Notes: generated by a model from the letters alone, not told the origin. Numbered from the stretch's first letter, positions 52,991 through 62,476 are shown. The stretch is DNA of 64,000 bases from JBCBGF01 sp039193455 (GCA_039193455.1 JBCCWO010000016.1:22741-86740); one strand, 5' to 3'. Numbers and translations are program-made.

Positions 52991-53503
52991 TCAGGTTCCC
53001 AGAACCAGCGTCCACCAGATCTTGCCATTGGGCTCCTGAAACCAGGAAAACCCCATCTGCCGCGCCTCGCCATCCAGAATAACGCCCCGCGTGGCCGGTT
53101 CCGCCATCCAGGCGCTTAGCGTCTCAAGCTCGGTCTCATAGGTTTCCGAGATGTTTTCGCCCAGAAGCCGGCCCTGATAGCCAACCCTTGCCGCACGGTC
53201 GAGCGGTGAGGATCCATCGGATCCAAAGTGCCACGGACGGTTCTGTACCGACATGTCGCGCGAATGAGTGGCGGCTGCTGCCGTCAGCTCGGCATTCAGC
53301 ACAACGGGCGCCGCACCTGCCGCCCGGCGCAGGCTGTTGATGCCGTCAAGCATCCGAAACTGCACGTCATCGGCATTGCGCGGGGTGATGCGATAGACCT
53401 GCGGCACGGGCTCGCCATTCGGGCCCACGCGAATCTCTGACGTCGGGGCACAGGCCGCGACAAAGGTGAGAATTGTCAGGAAAACCGTCAAAATTCGGGG
53501 CAT
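52991..53503 (-). CDS. CAP-domain (SCP-like) lipoprotein
   Basis: The 170 residues begin with a lipoprotein signal (VFLTILTFVAACAP). The CAP fold is seen in RMLDGINSLRRAAGAAPVVLNAELTAAAATHSRDMS, then NRPWHFGSDG and GRLLGENISETYETELETLSAWMAEPATRGVILD. The histidine and glutamate typical of CAP clefts are partly present. It is convergent with the upstream transpeptidase gene and divergent from the next one. Confidence 0.88.
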   Translation of the reverse strand: MPRILTVFLTILTFVAACAPTSEIRVGPNGEPVPQVYRITPRNADDVQFRMLDGINSLRRAAGAAPVVLNAELTAAAATHSRDMSVQNRPWHFGSDGSSPLDRAARVGYQGRLLGENISETYETELETLSAWMAEPATRGVILDGEARQMGFSWFQEPNGKIWWTLVLGT

Positions 53504-53670
53504 ATCTGCTCTGCCACTGTGGTGCGTTGGCCTCGCTTATAGCGTTCATGCAACCGTTTCAAATCGAAGCGGCGTGATTTGGCCATCTGACATCCAGTTG
53601 ATTTGCGACTGCGGCTTGATGGCAATATTTTCCTGCGAAACGTTGAAGCGACCCGAATACGAGGTGACAG

Positions 53671-54249
53671 ATGGACCGACGCAGGTTTTTGGGCACGACA
53701 TTGCTGGCCGCCGGTGGGCTGGCCGCCCCCGCGCTCGCACAAAGCGGCGATACCGTGGAGTTCCGCAACGAGGTCTCGCAAACCGTTCAGCGCAACGCAT
53801 CGAGCTTTCGCGCTCTGGAATGGCGGCCCTACTTCTCCAACCTGAACCGCGGCGCGATCCTGGTGGATACGACATCGCGCGCGCTGCACTACTGGTCGGC
53901 GGATGAAAGCGTCTACAAGCTTTACCCAACCAGCGTCCCCATGACCGAGGATTTGACCCGCCGTGGCCGGACCGAGATTACCAAGCGGGTCGAAGGCCCC
54001 AGCTGGGCGCCGACACCGGCAATGAAAAAGCGTAACCCGGAATGGCCTGATTTCATGCCGCCGGGTCCGGACAATCCGATGGGAACCCATGCCTTGCATC
54101 TGTCATGGCGGTTCTACCGGATCCACGGCACGCATGACACGCGCAAGATCGGGCGGCGGTCATCGAACGGCTGCATCGGGCTTTATAACGAGCACATTGC
54201 CGAGCTTTACGAGATGACCCAGACGGGCACGCAGGTGCTGCTGATCTGA
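53671..54249 (+). CDS. L,D-transpeptidase with Tat-like signal
   Basis: The 192 residues open with MDRRRFLGTTLLAAGGLAAPALAQ, a twin-arginine-like leader, so export of a folded protein is likely. The YkuD catalytic segment is RIHGTHDTRKIGRRSSNGCIGLYNEHIAELYE, with the His and Cys in the standard HGT...S-NGCI layout. It would crosslink or modify peptidoglycan. A strong terminator follows. Confidence 0.93.
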   Translation: MDRRRFLGTTLLAAGGLAAPALAQSGDTVEFRNEVSQTVQRNASSFRALEWRPYFSNLNRGAILVDTTSRALHYWSADESVYKLYPTSVPMTEDLTRRGRTEITKRVEGPSWAPTPAMKKRNPEWPDFMPPGPDNPMGTHALHLSWRFYRIHGTHDTRKIGRRSSNGCIGLYNEHIAELYEMTQTGTQVLLI

Positions 54250-54270
54250 GGGCTTTGGCGAACGCAATCA

Positions 54271-54306
54271 AAGGGGCGGCAGGGCAACCGGCCGCCCTTA
54301 TTTTTT
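54271..54306 (+). terminator. Rho-independent terminator
   Basis: GGGCGGC (54274-54280) pairs with GCCGCCC (54291-54297), followed by TTATTTTTT. It ends the transpeptidase transcript. On the other strand the stem is followed by TTTGATT, so it may also serve hemH. Confidence 0.85.
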
Positions 54307-55366
54307 AGCGCGGTGCACCGATCCAGCCACCGAGGTTTTCGTCGATCACCGCGCAGAGCGCGTTGATATGCGCGTCGTCGTCGTTGAGGCAGGGAATATA
54401 GGTAAAGCTTTCGCCTCCCGCCTCTTCAAAGCTTTCGCGGATCTCTTCGTTGATCTCTTCCAGCGTCTCGATGCAATCGGCTGAGAACGCGGGTGCGATC
54501 ACGGCAATGTTCTTTTTGCCCTGCTCGGCCAGCCGCGCGACCTCTTCCACGGTGTAGGGCTTCAGCCACTCTTCCGGGCCGAACCGGCTTTGGAAGGTGG
54601 TCACGAGCTCTTCCTTCGACCAGCCCAGCCGTTCCCGCAAGAGACGCGAGGTCTTTTGGCACTGGCAATGGTAGGGGTCGCCCTCAAGCAGGTAGCGCTT
54701 AGGCACGCCGTGGTAGGACGCGACCAAGAGATCGGGTTTTTGATCCATCTCGGCATAGGCCCGCTCAACCGACTGCGCGAGCGCATCGATATACATCGGA
54801 TGCTCGTAATAGGGCGGCACAGTGCGCGATATCGGTTGCCACTTTTCCTGCATCAGCGCGCGGAAAAACTGGTCATTGGCTGTGGCCGATGTGGCCCCGG
54901 CGTAATGCGGATAAAGCGGGAAGAACAGGATCTTCTGACAGCCCTGCTCCGCCATCTCGCGCACTTTGGACCGGGTCGAGGGGTTGCCGTAGCGCATGCA
55001 GAAATCCACCACGACCTGATCACCGTACTGACGGAGCATTGCGGCGCGGATCTTTTCCGTCTGCGCCTTGGTGATTGTCATCAGCGGGCTTTCGCCGGCC
55101 TCTTCGTTCCAGATCGACTTGTAGGCGGCCCCTGACGAAAAAGGGCGTTTTGTCAGGATGATGGCCTGCAACAGCGGCTGCCAGATCCAGGGCGAATAGT
55201 CGATGACGCGGCGATCGGACAAAAACTCGTTCAGGTAGCGCCGCATCGACCAGTAGTCATACCCGTCGGGCGTACCGAGGTTGGCCACAAGAATACCAAC
55301 CTTCTGCGACGGTAACCGGGGGTGGTCGGCGGGCAGATGCGTTTCCGCCGCCTCTGCCTTGGTCAT
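54305..55366 (-). CDS. hemH: Ferrochelatase
   Basis: HemH inserts Fe(II) into protoporphyrin IX. The 353 residues, from the ATG at 55366 (MTKAEAAETHLPADHPRLPSQKVGILVANLGTPDG), show YWSMRRYLNEFLSDRRVIDY, MRYGNPS, FFPLYPHYAGATSAT, the catalytic HGVPKRYL and the C-terminal PAFSADCIETLEEI. An ATG at 55405, after GGAAG, would add 13 residues and cannot be excluded. Confidence 0.95.
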   Translation of the reverse strand: MTKAEAAETHLPADHPRLPSQKVGILVANLGTPDGYDYWSMRRYLNEFLSDRRVIDYSPWIWQPLLQAIILTKRPFSSGAAYKSIWNEEAGESPLMTITKAQTEKIRAAMLRQYGDQVVVDFCMRYGNPSTRSKVREMAEQGCQKILFFPLYPHYAGATSATANDQFFRALMQEKWQPISRTVPPYYEHPMYIDALAQSVERAYAEMDQKPDLLVASYHGVPKRYLLEGDPYHCQCQKTSRLLRERLGWSKEELVTTFQSRFGPEEWLKPYTVEEVARLAEQGKKNIAVIAPAFSADCIETLEEINEEIRESFEEAGGESFTYIPCLNDDDAHINALCAVIDENLGGWIGAPR

Positions 55367-55467
55367 GGTGTGGCGTCCCTCAGGCTGCGCGTTGGCATCG
55401 AGCATAGCTATCTTCCGACCATAAACGGCTTCTCTGGGATTGCCAGATAACCGCAATTCGCCCGAGG

Positions 55468-56298
55468 TCAATCGGGCCGTTCCCCTGCGCTGTATTCATC
55501 GGTGCCCAAAAAATCGGCCAGACGCTGTGTCGCGCTGCCCGGGCGCAGGGGTTTTTGCTGGGTTTCCGCAGGGGCCCAGCCGGTTAGGTAGATCATCTCG
55601 AACGTCGCGCGCACGCGGCCCCCCTCGGCGGGAAAATTCGTGGCATAGTGTTGGGCCGCTTCCGCAAAAAACCCGCGCGGCGGCGTGCGACGGTCGCGCG
55701 CGGCCAAAACGTTGGTCTCGCCCATCGCGCGCAGGTCCCGCATCAGATCCAGCATTGAGCCATGGCTGACGGTCATCGGCTGAGCATCGGCGACAGGCAG
55801 GGCCAGACCGGCGCGTTGAAGCAGGGCGCCGAGGTCGCGAATTTCGCCCATCGGCGCCACGCGGGGCGACAGGCCGCCCATGACATGCGCCTCTGCCTCG
55901 GCCAGCGAAATGCGTAACTCATGCAACGTCTGCCCACCGAGCAGCGCAACAAGGCACAGCCCGTCGGGTTTCAGCGCGCGGCGGCATTGCACAAGCTGTC
56001 CGACCGGATCGTTCGCCCAATGCAGGGCCATTGCGTGGACAACCAGATCATGGGCGCCGGGCGCGAGGTCGAGCACCTCGTCATCGCCCACGATGCGCGC
56101 CCCGGGCAGGGCATCGCGCCACGGTGCCGACACGGCGCTGACCACAGCCGGTGCCGTGAACGTTTTGTTAACCTCGGCCAGCCTTTCCTTGATCTCGGCA
56201 ATCGCGATGTCGTTCAGAAAATGCGCCGGGTCCGCCGCGGCCCGGCGGCGGCGCTGGGCGAGGGCCTTGCGATCAAAAAGTGGCGGCGGCGCGGTCAT
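55468..56298 (-). CDS. SAM-dependent methyltransferase, BioC/NDUFAF5-like
   Basis: The 276 residues start at the ATG at 56298. The N-terminus (PPLFDRKALAQRRRRAAADPAHFLNDIAIAEIKERL) and the mid-region (DLVVHAMALHWANDPVGQLVQCRRALKPDGLCLVALLGGQTLHELR) match the bacterial homologues of the complex I assembly factor NDUFAF5. The SAM loop is less canonical than in BioC. It could hydroxylate or methylate a respiratory subunit, or act in biotin synthesis. It is divergent from the comF gene. Confidence 0.85.
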   Translation of the reverse strand: MTAPPPLFDRKALAQRRRRAAADPAHFLNDIAIAEIKERLAEVNKTFTAPAVVSAVSAPWRDALPGARIVGDDEVLDLAPGAHDLVVHAMALHWANDPVGQLVQCRRALKPDGLCLVALLGGQTLHELRISLAEAEAHVMGGLSPRVAPMGEIRDLGALLQRAGLALPVADAQPMTVSHGSMLDLMRDLRAMGETNVLAARDRRTPPRGFFAEAAQHYATNFPAEGGRVRATFEMIYLTGWAPAETQQKPLRPGSATQRLADFLGTDEYSAGERPD

Positions 56299-56334
56299 GG
56301 CCAGATAGGTATGCGCGCGACAGGGGACAGGCAA

Positions 56335-57054
56335 ATGCAGATTAGTAAGGTGCTCGACCTGATCTATCCGCCGCAATGCGTGTCCTGCCGGACGCTTGTG
56401 GATCACGGTGCACCGCTCTGCGGCGCATGCTGGGCCGAGACACCGTTTATTCGCGGGCTCGTTTGCGACGGCTGCGGGGTGCCGTTGCTTGGCGAAGACG
56501 TGGGAGGCAGGGCGCTGTGCGATGACTGCCTGGCCGCACCGCGGCCATGGCTGCGCGGCCGCGCGGCGCTCGAATACCGCGAGAACGGGCGGCGGCTGGT
56601 GCTGGCGCTGAAACATGGCGACCGCCAGGATCTGGTCCGCCCCGCTGCCCGGTGGATGGCCGGGGCCGGACGCGATCTTGTGCATGCCCAAACACTGGTG
56701 GTGCCAGTTCCCCTGCACTGGCTGCGTTTGGTTCAGCGCCGGTTCAACCAATCCGCCGCCCTGGCCCAGGCCGTCGCCCGCGAACTGGGGCTTGCCGCTT
56801 GCCCCGACGCCCTGGTGCGCCGCCGTGCGACGCCTGCCCAATCCGGGGACAAGGCGGCCCGCATGCAAAATCTGGAGGGCGCGTTGCAGCCCCATCCGCG
56901 GCGCGGGGCCACGCTTGCCACGCGCGACGTCCTGTTGGTCGACGATGTGATGACCTCGGGCGCCACCTTGGCCGCCGCCGCCGAGGCGTGCAGCCGGGCC
57001 GGAGCGGCGCAGATTTCGGTGCTGACACTGGCGCGCGTTGTAAAGGATGCGTGA
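56335..57054 (+). CDS. comF: ComF-family phosphoribosyltransferase-like protein
   Basis: The 239 residues have N-terminal paired cysteines of a zinc ribbon (PPQCVSCRTL, CGACW, CDGCG, CDDC) and a C-terminal PRTase fold with DVLLVDDVMTSGATLAAAAEACSRAGA. ComF acts in uptake of transforming DNA in Gram-positives and Haemophilus; no other competence gene is here. The ATG at 56335 was preferred over 56311 because GGGGA precedes it. Confidence 0.92.
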   Translation: MQISKVLDLIYPPQCVSCRTLVDHGAPLCGACWAETPFIRGLVCDGCGVPLLGEDVGGRALCDDCLAAPRPWLRGRAALEYRENGRRLVLALKHGDRQDLVRPAARWMAGAGRDLVHAQTLVVPVPLHWLRLVQRRFNQSAALAQAVARELGLAACPDALVRRRATPAQSGDKAARMQNLEGALQPHPRRGATLATRDVLLVDDVMTSGATLAAAAEACSRAGAAQISVLTLARVVKDA

Positions 57055-57089
57055 CAGAATATATCTTGGGCGGATGTGAGGGTCTGACC

Positions 57090-57347
57090 ATGCAAACTGT
57101 TGAAATCTATACCTCGGCGCTCTGCGGCTTTTGCTTTGCAGCCAAGCGCCTGCTGAAAAGCAAGAACGTAAGCTTTGCCGAGATCGATGTGGGCGGCGAC
57201 CCTGAGAAGCGGCAAGAGATGATGAGCCGTGCCAATGGCCGACATACGGTGCCGCAGATCTTTATCGCCGGTCAGCATGTCGGCGGTTGCGACGACCTTT
57301 ATGCACTGGACCGCGCGGGCAAGCTTGACCCGATGCTGGCCAGTTAG
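57090..57347 (+). CDS. grxC: Glutaredoxin 3
   Basis: The 85 residues contain the dithiol active site LCGFCFAAKRLL (the usual CPYC is CGFC here), the cis-proline loop HTVPQIFIAGQHVGGCDDLYAL and a C-terminal helix. It reduces disulfides with glutathione. It follows comF by 35 bases and precedes a nitrilase-family gene by nine, an arrangement common in this group. Confidence 0.94.
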   Translation: MQTVEIYTSALCGFCFAAKRLLKSKNVSFAEIDVGGDPEKRQEMMSRANGRHTVPQIFIAGQHVGGCDDLYALDRAGKLDPMLAS

Positions 57348-57356
57348 GCTGCACAG

Positions 57357-58187
57357 ATGCGGGTGGGGCTGGTCCAACTGACGTCCTCGGACGATCCGGT
57401 AGAAAATCTGGCGGTTGTCACGGGTCATGTGCGCGCCGCGGCGGCAGATGGGGCGCAGTTCGTGCTGACGCCAGAGGTCACGAACTGTGTCTCGACTAGT
57501 CGCACCCACCAGAACACCGTTCTGGATCCAGAGGAAACGGACCCAATGCTTGCCGGGCTGCGGGCCCTGGCGGCCGAGACGGGCATCTGGCTGTTGATCG
57601 GCTCACTCGCGCTGAAAACCGACGATCCGGATGGACGGTTTGCGAACCGATCCTTCCTGATCGCGCCTTCGGGTGACATCGCGGCGCGGTACGACAAAAT
57701 CCACATGTTCGATGTCGATGTGACCGCCGAAGAAACCTATCGGGAATCGGATGGATTTCGGCCCGGCAACCAGGCGGTGGTGACCGATGTCGCGGGGACC
57801 GCAATAGGGCTGAGCGTGTGCTACGATGTCCGCTTTCCCCATCTCTATCGGGCGTTGGCGCAGGCCGGGGCGCAGATCCTAACGGTGCCAGCGGCGTTTT
57901 CCCATGTCACCGGTGCCGCCCATTGGGAACCGCTCTTGCGCGCCCGCGCGATTGAAAGCGGTGCGTTCGTGTTGGCCCCGGCGCAATGCGGCACACATTC
58001 GGCGCAACGCGGCGCGAAACGGCGCACTCATGGTCACAGCCTTGCGGTGGCCCCGTGGGGCGAAGTTCTGGCCGATGGCGGGACCGCGCCGGGGGTGAGC
58101 TTGGTTGATCTTCCGCTTGACGCGGTGGATGATAGCCGAAGGCGCGTCCCATCGCTCTTGCACGACCGCCCGTTTCAAGGACCCTGA
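57357..58187 (+). CDS. Carbon-nitrogen hydrolase (nitrilase superfamily)
   Basis: The 276 residues have the Glu-Lys-Cys triad: Glu in LTPEVTNC, Lys in YDKIHMFDVD, and Cys in VCYDVRFPHLYRALAQAGAQ. The layout matches Nit1/Nit2-like omega-amidases, which act on deaminated glutathione or alpha-ketoglutaramate. Its neighbour is a glutaredoxin, which agrees with a glutathione-repair role, though this is inference. It shares a base with the MarR start (TGATG). Confidence 0.9.
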   Translation: MRVGLVQLTSSDDPVENLAVVTGHVRAAAADGAQFVLTPEVTNCVSTSRTHQNTVLDPEETDPMLAGLRALAAETGIWLLIGSLALKTDDPDGRFANRSFLIAPSGDIAARYDKIHMFDVDVTAEETYRESDGFRPGNQAVVTDVAGTAIGLSVCYDVRFPHLYRALAQAGAQILTVPAAFSHVTGAAHWEPLLRARAIESGAFVLAPAQCGTHSAQRGAKRRTHGHSLAVAPWGEVLADGGTAPGVSLVDLPLDAVDDSRRRVPSLLHDRPFQGP

Positions 58188-58633
58188 TGAACCAACCGCA
58201 AGATTCCTTGGCCGTTGCCCTGTTCAGCGAGATCTTCATGGCGGATCAGCTGGCGCGCAACCGGCTGTCCCGGGCGCTGCCCAAGGGCATGGAGATTTCG
58301 CATTTTTCGGTTCTCAACCACCTCGCCCGGATCGGGGATGAGCGCACGCCAGCGCAACTGGCCAAGACGTTCCACGTGACACGCGGGGCGATGACCAACA
58401 CCTTGGGCAAGCTTGAGATCGCGGGCCATGTGCATGTGCGCCCCGATTGGGACGATGCACGCCGCAAACTCGTAACGATCAGCCCCGCCGGCCGGGCCGC
58501 CCGCGACGCGGCCATCGCCGCGATTGCGCCCATCGTCGTCGAGGTGGTCGACGCAATCGGCGCCGAAAAGGTGCGCAGCGCCCTGCCCGTCCTGCGCGAG
58601 GTGCGCAACCGCTTCGGTGACGACGGGCCCTAG
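58187..58633 (+). CDS. MarR-family transcriptional regulator
   Basis: The 148 residues form a winged helix (MEISHFSVLNHLARIGDERTPAQLAKTFHVTRGAMTNTLGKLEIAGHVHVRPDWDDARRKLVTISPAGRAA) with a C-terminal dimerisation helix. It is co-translated with the nitrilase-family gene (TGATG). Its target is unknown. The hmgA operator has a MarR-like form but lies 45 kb away, so no link is claimed. The stop overlaps ubiG by four bases. Confidence 0.9.
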   Translation: MNQPQDSLAVALFSEIFMADQLARNRLSRALPKGMEISHFSVLNHLARIGDERTPAQLAKTFHVTRGAMTNTLGKLEIAGHVHVRPDWDDARRKLVTISPAGRAARDAAIAAIAPIVVEVVDAIGAEKVRSALPVLREVRNRFGDDGP

Positions 58634-59376
58634 GCGGGACGCACGCTGGCGGTGACGTAGTTCACGCTCAGATCCCGATCCGACAGGCCCCACGACCAGG
58701 TGATCGGGTTGAACACAAAGCCCTTCTTGTCCACCGGCGTCATCCCGGCCTTTTCGAGAAGGGCGTAGAGTTCCTCCGGCGTGATGAATTTCGACCATTC
58801 GTGCGTGCCCTTGGGCAACCAGCGCATCACGTATTCCGCCCCGATGATCGCCATCACATAGCTTTTGGGATTGCGGTTCAGGGTCGAGCACACCATCAGA
58901 CCACCGGGCCGCAACAGCTGGTGACAGGCGTTCAGATAGGTCTGCGGGTCGGCCACATGCTCGACCACTTCCATGTTCAGCACGATATCGAACACTTCAC
59001 CCGCCTCGGCCAATGCCTCGGCCGAGGTGTGGCGATAGTCGATTTGCAGCCCCTGTTCCTCGGCATGGATGCGCGCCACGGGGATGTTGCGCTCGGCCGC
59101 ATCGGCACCAACGACCGTCGCGCCCAGCCGCGCCATGGGTTCGGACAGAAGGCCGCCGCCACAGCCAATGTCGAGGATGCGAAGCCCCTGGAACGGCTGA
59201 TCCACGGCCAAATCACGTTCGAACTCAGCCGCGATCTGCGCGGTGATGTAGTCCAACCGGCAGGGGTTCAGCATGTGCAATGGCTTGAACTTGCCCTCGG
59301 GGTTCCACCACTCCGCGGCCATGGCCTGAAACTTTTCGATCTCGCCTGGGTCAATCGTTGTCTGTACGCTCTGCAT
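58630..59376 (-). CDS. ubiG: Ubiquinone biosynthesis O-methyltransferase
   Basis: UbiG does both O-methylations in ubiquinone synthesis. The 248 residues have AEWWNPEGKFKPLHMLNPCRLDYI at the N-terminus, the SAM motif LDIGCGGGLLSEPMARLGA, and the YRHTSAEALAEAGEVFDIVLNMEVVEHV region. It begins at the ATG at 59376, divergent from the proline iminopeptidase gene. Confidence 0.96.
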   Translation of the reverse strand: MQSVQTTIDPGEIEKFQAMAAEWWNPEGKFKPLHMLNPCRLDYITAQIAAEFERDLAVDQPFQGLRILDIGCGGGLLSEPMARLGATVVGADAAERNIPVARIHAEEQGLQIDYRHTSAEALAEAGEVFDIVLNMEVVEHVADPQTYLNACHQLLRPGGLMVCSTLNRNPKSYVMAIIGAEYVMRWLPKGTHEWSKFITPEELYALLEKAGMTPVDKKGFVFNPITWSWGLSDRDLSVNYVTASVRPA

Positions 59377-59447
59377 CTGTCGGCTCTGGGCTTTTCCTGT
59401 TATCAGTCGTCCATCCGGAGCGACTCTCCGGGCTACATAGGACGATC

Positions 59448-60434
59448 ATGGACAAGGTGGCAGGACAAAAGGGCGCGGCGCAATTCTTATACCCGCCGCT
59501 CGATCCCTTTGAGCAGCGCATGCTCGATGTAGGCGATGACCATCGGATCTATGTCGAACAATGCGGGCGCCCCGACGGCGTGCCGGTGATCGTGCTCCAT
59601 GGCGGGCCCGGTGGCGGGTGCAGCCCGGCGATGCGCCGCTACTTTGACCCGAACCATTATCGGATCGTTCTGTTCGACCAGCGCGGCTGCGGACGCTCGC
59701 GCCCCCATGCCAGCGTAACCGCCAACACGACCTGGCATCTTTTGCGCGATATCGAGCTTATTCGCGAAACGCTGGGCATCGACAAATGGATCATCTTCGG
59801 CGGCAGCTGGGGCGCGACGCTGGGCCTGATCTATACCCAAACCCACCCAGACCGCGTTTTGCACGTCATCCTGCGTGGCGTCTTTTTGATGACGAAGGGC
59901 GAGCTTGATTGGTTCTATGGCGGTGGCGCGGGGCAATTCTGGCCCGATGTCTGGGACCGTTTCGTCAAGAACATCCCCGAGGATGAGCGGGATGATCTGG
60001 TCGCCGCCTATCACCGCCGCCTGTTCTGCGGGGATGTGGTGACCGAAACACGCTTTGCCCGCGCCTGGACAAGCTGGGAAAACACGCTCGCCTCGATCAG
60101 CAATGATGGGCCCGGCGGGGAAAGCCCCGCGGAATATGCCCGGGCCTTTGCGCGGCTTGAGAACCACTATTTCATCAACGGCGGTTTTTTGGAGCATGAC
60201 GGCCATATCCTGGACAACGCCGATCGCCTGGCGGGGGTGCCCGGCACCATCGTGCAGGGGCGCTACGATATGATCTGCCCGCCGGTCTCTGCCCGGCGCA
60301 TCCATGATCTTTGGCCAGGCTCGAAAATGGTGATCGTGCCCCGCGCGGGCCACGCGCTGTCCGAACCGGGGATCAGCGCACAGCTGGTGCGCACAACGAA
60401 TGCCCTGCGGCGCGATTTTGTTCCTACGGCCTAA
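59448..60434 (+). CDS. pip: Proline iminopeptidase
   Basis: The enzyme removes N-terminal proline. The 328 residues from the ATG at 59448 (after AGGA) contain the HGGPGGGCSP oxyanion region, the DQRGCGRSRP motif, the nucleophile loop FGGSWGATLGL, and the Asp and His in GRYDMICPP and AGHAL. The length and motifs are typical of the S33 family. Confidence 0.95.
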   Translation: MDKVAGQKGAAQFLYPPLDPFEQRMLDVGDDHRIYVEQCGRPDGVPVIVLHGGPGGGCSPAMRRYFDPNHYRIVLFDQRGCGRSRPHASVTANTTWHLLRDIELIRETLGIDKWIIFGGSWGATLGLIYTQTHPDRVLHVILRGVFLMTKGELDWFYGGGAGQFWPDVWDRFVKNIPEDERDDLVAAYHRRLFCGDVVTETRFARAWTSWENTLASISNDGPGGESPAEYARAFARLENHYFINGGFLEHDGHILDNADRLAGVPGTIVQGRYDMICPPVSARRIHDLWPGSKMVIVPRAGHALSEPGISAQLVRTTNALRRDFVPTA

Positions 60435-60518
60435 TGCGCGAAAATGGGGTGCCGCCATTGTTTGGCCTTGCTATCCTCATATCTCGATAGGGATTGATCA
60501 CGGAACACGGGTCCGCCG

Positions 60519-61856
60519 ATGACATACCTCAGCCGACGGCGGCTGCTCACGTCTGGTGCTGCGGCCAGTATGCTTGCCGCAACGGGTCTGCCCGCGCGCG
60601 CAACGGCGGGCGGTGTGCTGCGGCTGGCGGTGACCGTACGTGGCCCGGGGCGTTTGCAGGACGCGGTTTTGGCCTCAACCGTCTTCGGCAGCCTGACCAA
60701 GCTTGATGCCGGGGGCGCGCTGCGCGGCGATCTTGCGACCGCGTGGGAGGCGGACAGCGACGCGCGCAGCTGGTCGTTCTCGCTGCGCCGAGACGCAACT
60801 TTTCATGATGGAACACCGGTCCTTGCTGGCGATGTTGCCGCCGCTCTCGCGAGGGTATCCCTGTCACAGGGGGCCGAGTTGCGGGCCGACGGACCCCATA
60901 AGCTGCGCATTACGCTGGCGCAGGGGGATCCGGGCTTGCCGTTCCTGCTGGCCGATCCGCGCTTTGTGATTGTCAGGGATGGGTTTGGCACCGGCCCCTA
61001 TCGGCGCGAGGGCAGCGCGCTCGTACCCTGGGGCGGCGCAGAAGGTGCGGCCCGCCCCTTTACCCGCATCGAGTTGGTCGAGTTCGAAGACCCCCGCGAT
61101 CTGATCCGTGCCGTGGTTGACGGGCGTGCAGACGCGGCAGAGGTGCTGGATCCCGCAGGCCTGCGCCCCCGAAATGGGCGTCCAGCTGTCACGACGCTGG
61201 CCGTGACGGACGCGCTGCAGATCACAACCAAAGGCAGGCACGCCGACGCACTGGCACAAGGGCTTAGGATCGGGATCGATCGCGCGGCGTTGGTCCAAGG
61301 CTGGCTGGGCGGACATGGCACGGTGGCGACCGATTGCGCGATGGCCGCAGGGCCCGCGGCCCCCGCCACCGATCCCGACACAGCGCGCGCCATTCTGCGC
61401 CACGCCAGCGTTGCGGATGCGCGAATTGAGTTGTCAGAGGATCTTCTGCACTGCCCATCCGCCGCGCGTCTGTTGCAAGTCCTGGCGCGCGAGGCGCGAA
61501 CGATGGGTTTGTCGCTGGCGCTTCGCGACCGCTCGGACCCCCGGCCCGCCGATCTGGCCCTGTCGCTCCGGCGGGTGCGGCTGACGCCCGAAGCGACGTT
61601 GGCTGAGCATCCGCGCGATGGGCTGGGCCGTCTGCCGGGCTTTGACGCCCGACTCGCGGCTCTGCGTGCCGCGCCGACCACCGCAGAACGGCAGGACCTG
61701 CTCGCCACCCTGTCGCAAGACGTGGCGCATCACAGCACGACCGTCATTCCCGTTCTCCGTCACATGGTGGTGGCGCACACGCCGCGCCTGTCCCTTGCGG
61801 CAGAGGCCACGGCGCGCACGGGGCCTGATCTGACGACACGCTGGGCGTTCGCTTGA
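60519..61856 (+). CDS. ABC transporter solute-binding protein, family 5, orphan
   Basis: The 445 residues start with MTYLSRRRLLTSGAAASMLAATGLPARA, a Tat-type signal, and contain family-5 landmarks: WSFSLRRDATFHDGTPVLAGDVAAALARV and a degenerate TGPYR region (FGTGPYRREGSAL). No permease or ATPase is adjacent, and family-5 receptors are usually about 500 residues, so this one is reduced. It may serve a distant importer or another role. The TTG start of the next gene overlaps its stop. Confidence 0.83.
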   Translation: MTYLSRRRLLTSGAAASMLAATGLPARATAGGVLRLAVTVRGPGRLQDAVLASTVFGSLTKLDAGGALRGDLATAWEADSDARSWSFSLRRDATFHDGTPVLAGDVAAALARVSLSQGAELRADGPHKLRITLAQGDPGLPFLLADPRFVIVRDGFGTGPYRREGSALVPWGGAEGAARPFTRIELVEFEDPRDLIRAVVDGRADAAEVLDPAGLRPRNGRPAVTTLAVTDALQITTKGRHADALAQGLRIGIDRAALVQGWLGGHGTVATDCAMAAGPAAPATDPDTARAILRHASVADARIELSEDLLHCPSAARLLQVLAREARTMGLSLALRDRSDPRPADLALSLRRVRLTPEATLAEHPRDGLGRLPGFDARLAALRAAPTTAERQDLLATLSQDVAHHSTTVIPVLRHMVVAHTPRLSLAAEATARTGPDLTTRWAFA

Positions 61857-62476
61857 TCCGCGGGCTTTGGGCCCTTGCCTGCTGCACATGCCTCGCGTTG
61901 AGTGCCACGGGCGCCACCGCCTGTGACCGGCCAGCCCCCGCGCGCGACGCCATCGTCACCCCCCACGCCATTGACCAACCCCGGTTGTCACGGGCGATCT
62001 TGGCCGAAGTCAATTATGCGCGCTGCACCGCCGGTCTGCGCACCCTGGCCGCCGCGCCCGAGACGCTGACAGAGTCTGCCACGGCCCATAGCGACTGGAT
62101 GGCCCGATCCGGGCGCCTGTCCCATCGTGGGCGGGGCACCAGCGGGCGCGAGCTGATGGACCGTGTTCGCTTTGCCCGGCTGCGGGTGCAGGCGGCCAGT
62201 GAAAACATCGCGCAACTGCCCCGCTATACATTCGGCACCCAACGCTTTCGCGTCATCGATCGCGGGGCCTGTGTCTTTGCCGACCGGCAGGGCCAACAGA
62301 TCCCGCCACACAGCTATGCAAGCCTCGCCCAGCGCGTGGTGACGCTTTGGCTCGACTCACCCGGGCACCGGCGCAACATCCTGGCCCCGAACGTCTCGGC
62401 CATGGCGGCCGGCACCGCCTTTTCGCAAAGCGATACCTGCGGTGACTTTTGGATTACCCAGGTTTTCGTGGGCTAG
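61853..62476 (+). CDS. Secreted CAP-domain protein
   Basis: The 207 residues start at TTG 61853, overlapping the upstream stop (TTGA), with a signal peptide (LWALACCTCLALSATGATA). The CAP domain reads LAEVNYARCTAGLRTLAAAPETLTESATAHSDWMARSGRLSHRG, then ENIAQLP and VVTLWLDSPGHRRNILAP. It holds four cysteines, probably in disulfides. It is coupled to the orphan solute-binding gene, an unusual pairing. Confidence 0.85.
   Translation: MIRGLWALACCTCLALSATGATACDRPAPARDAIVTPHAIDQPRLSRAILAEVNYARCTAGLRTLAAAPETLTESATAHSDWMARSGRLSHRGRGTSGRELMDRVRFARLRVQAASENIAQLPRYTFGTQRFRVIDRGACVFADRQGQQIPPHSYASLAQRVVTLWLDSPGHRRNILAPNVSAMAAGTAFSQSDTCGDFWITQVFVG

Noticed and set aside
58187..58633. MarR gene as the regulator of the hmgA operator
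   Set aside because: It is 45 kb away in an unrelated gene cluster, and no copy of the palindrome was seen near it.
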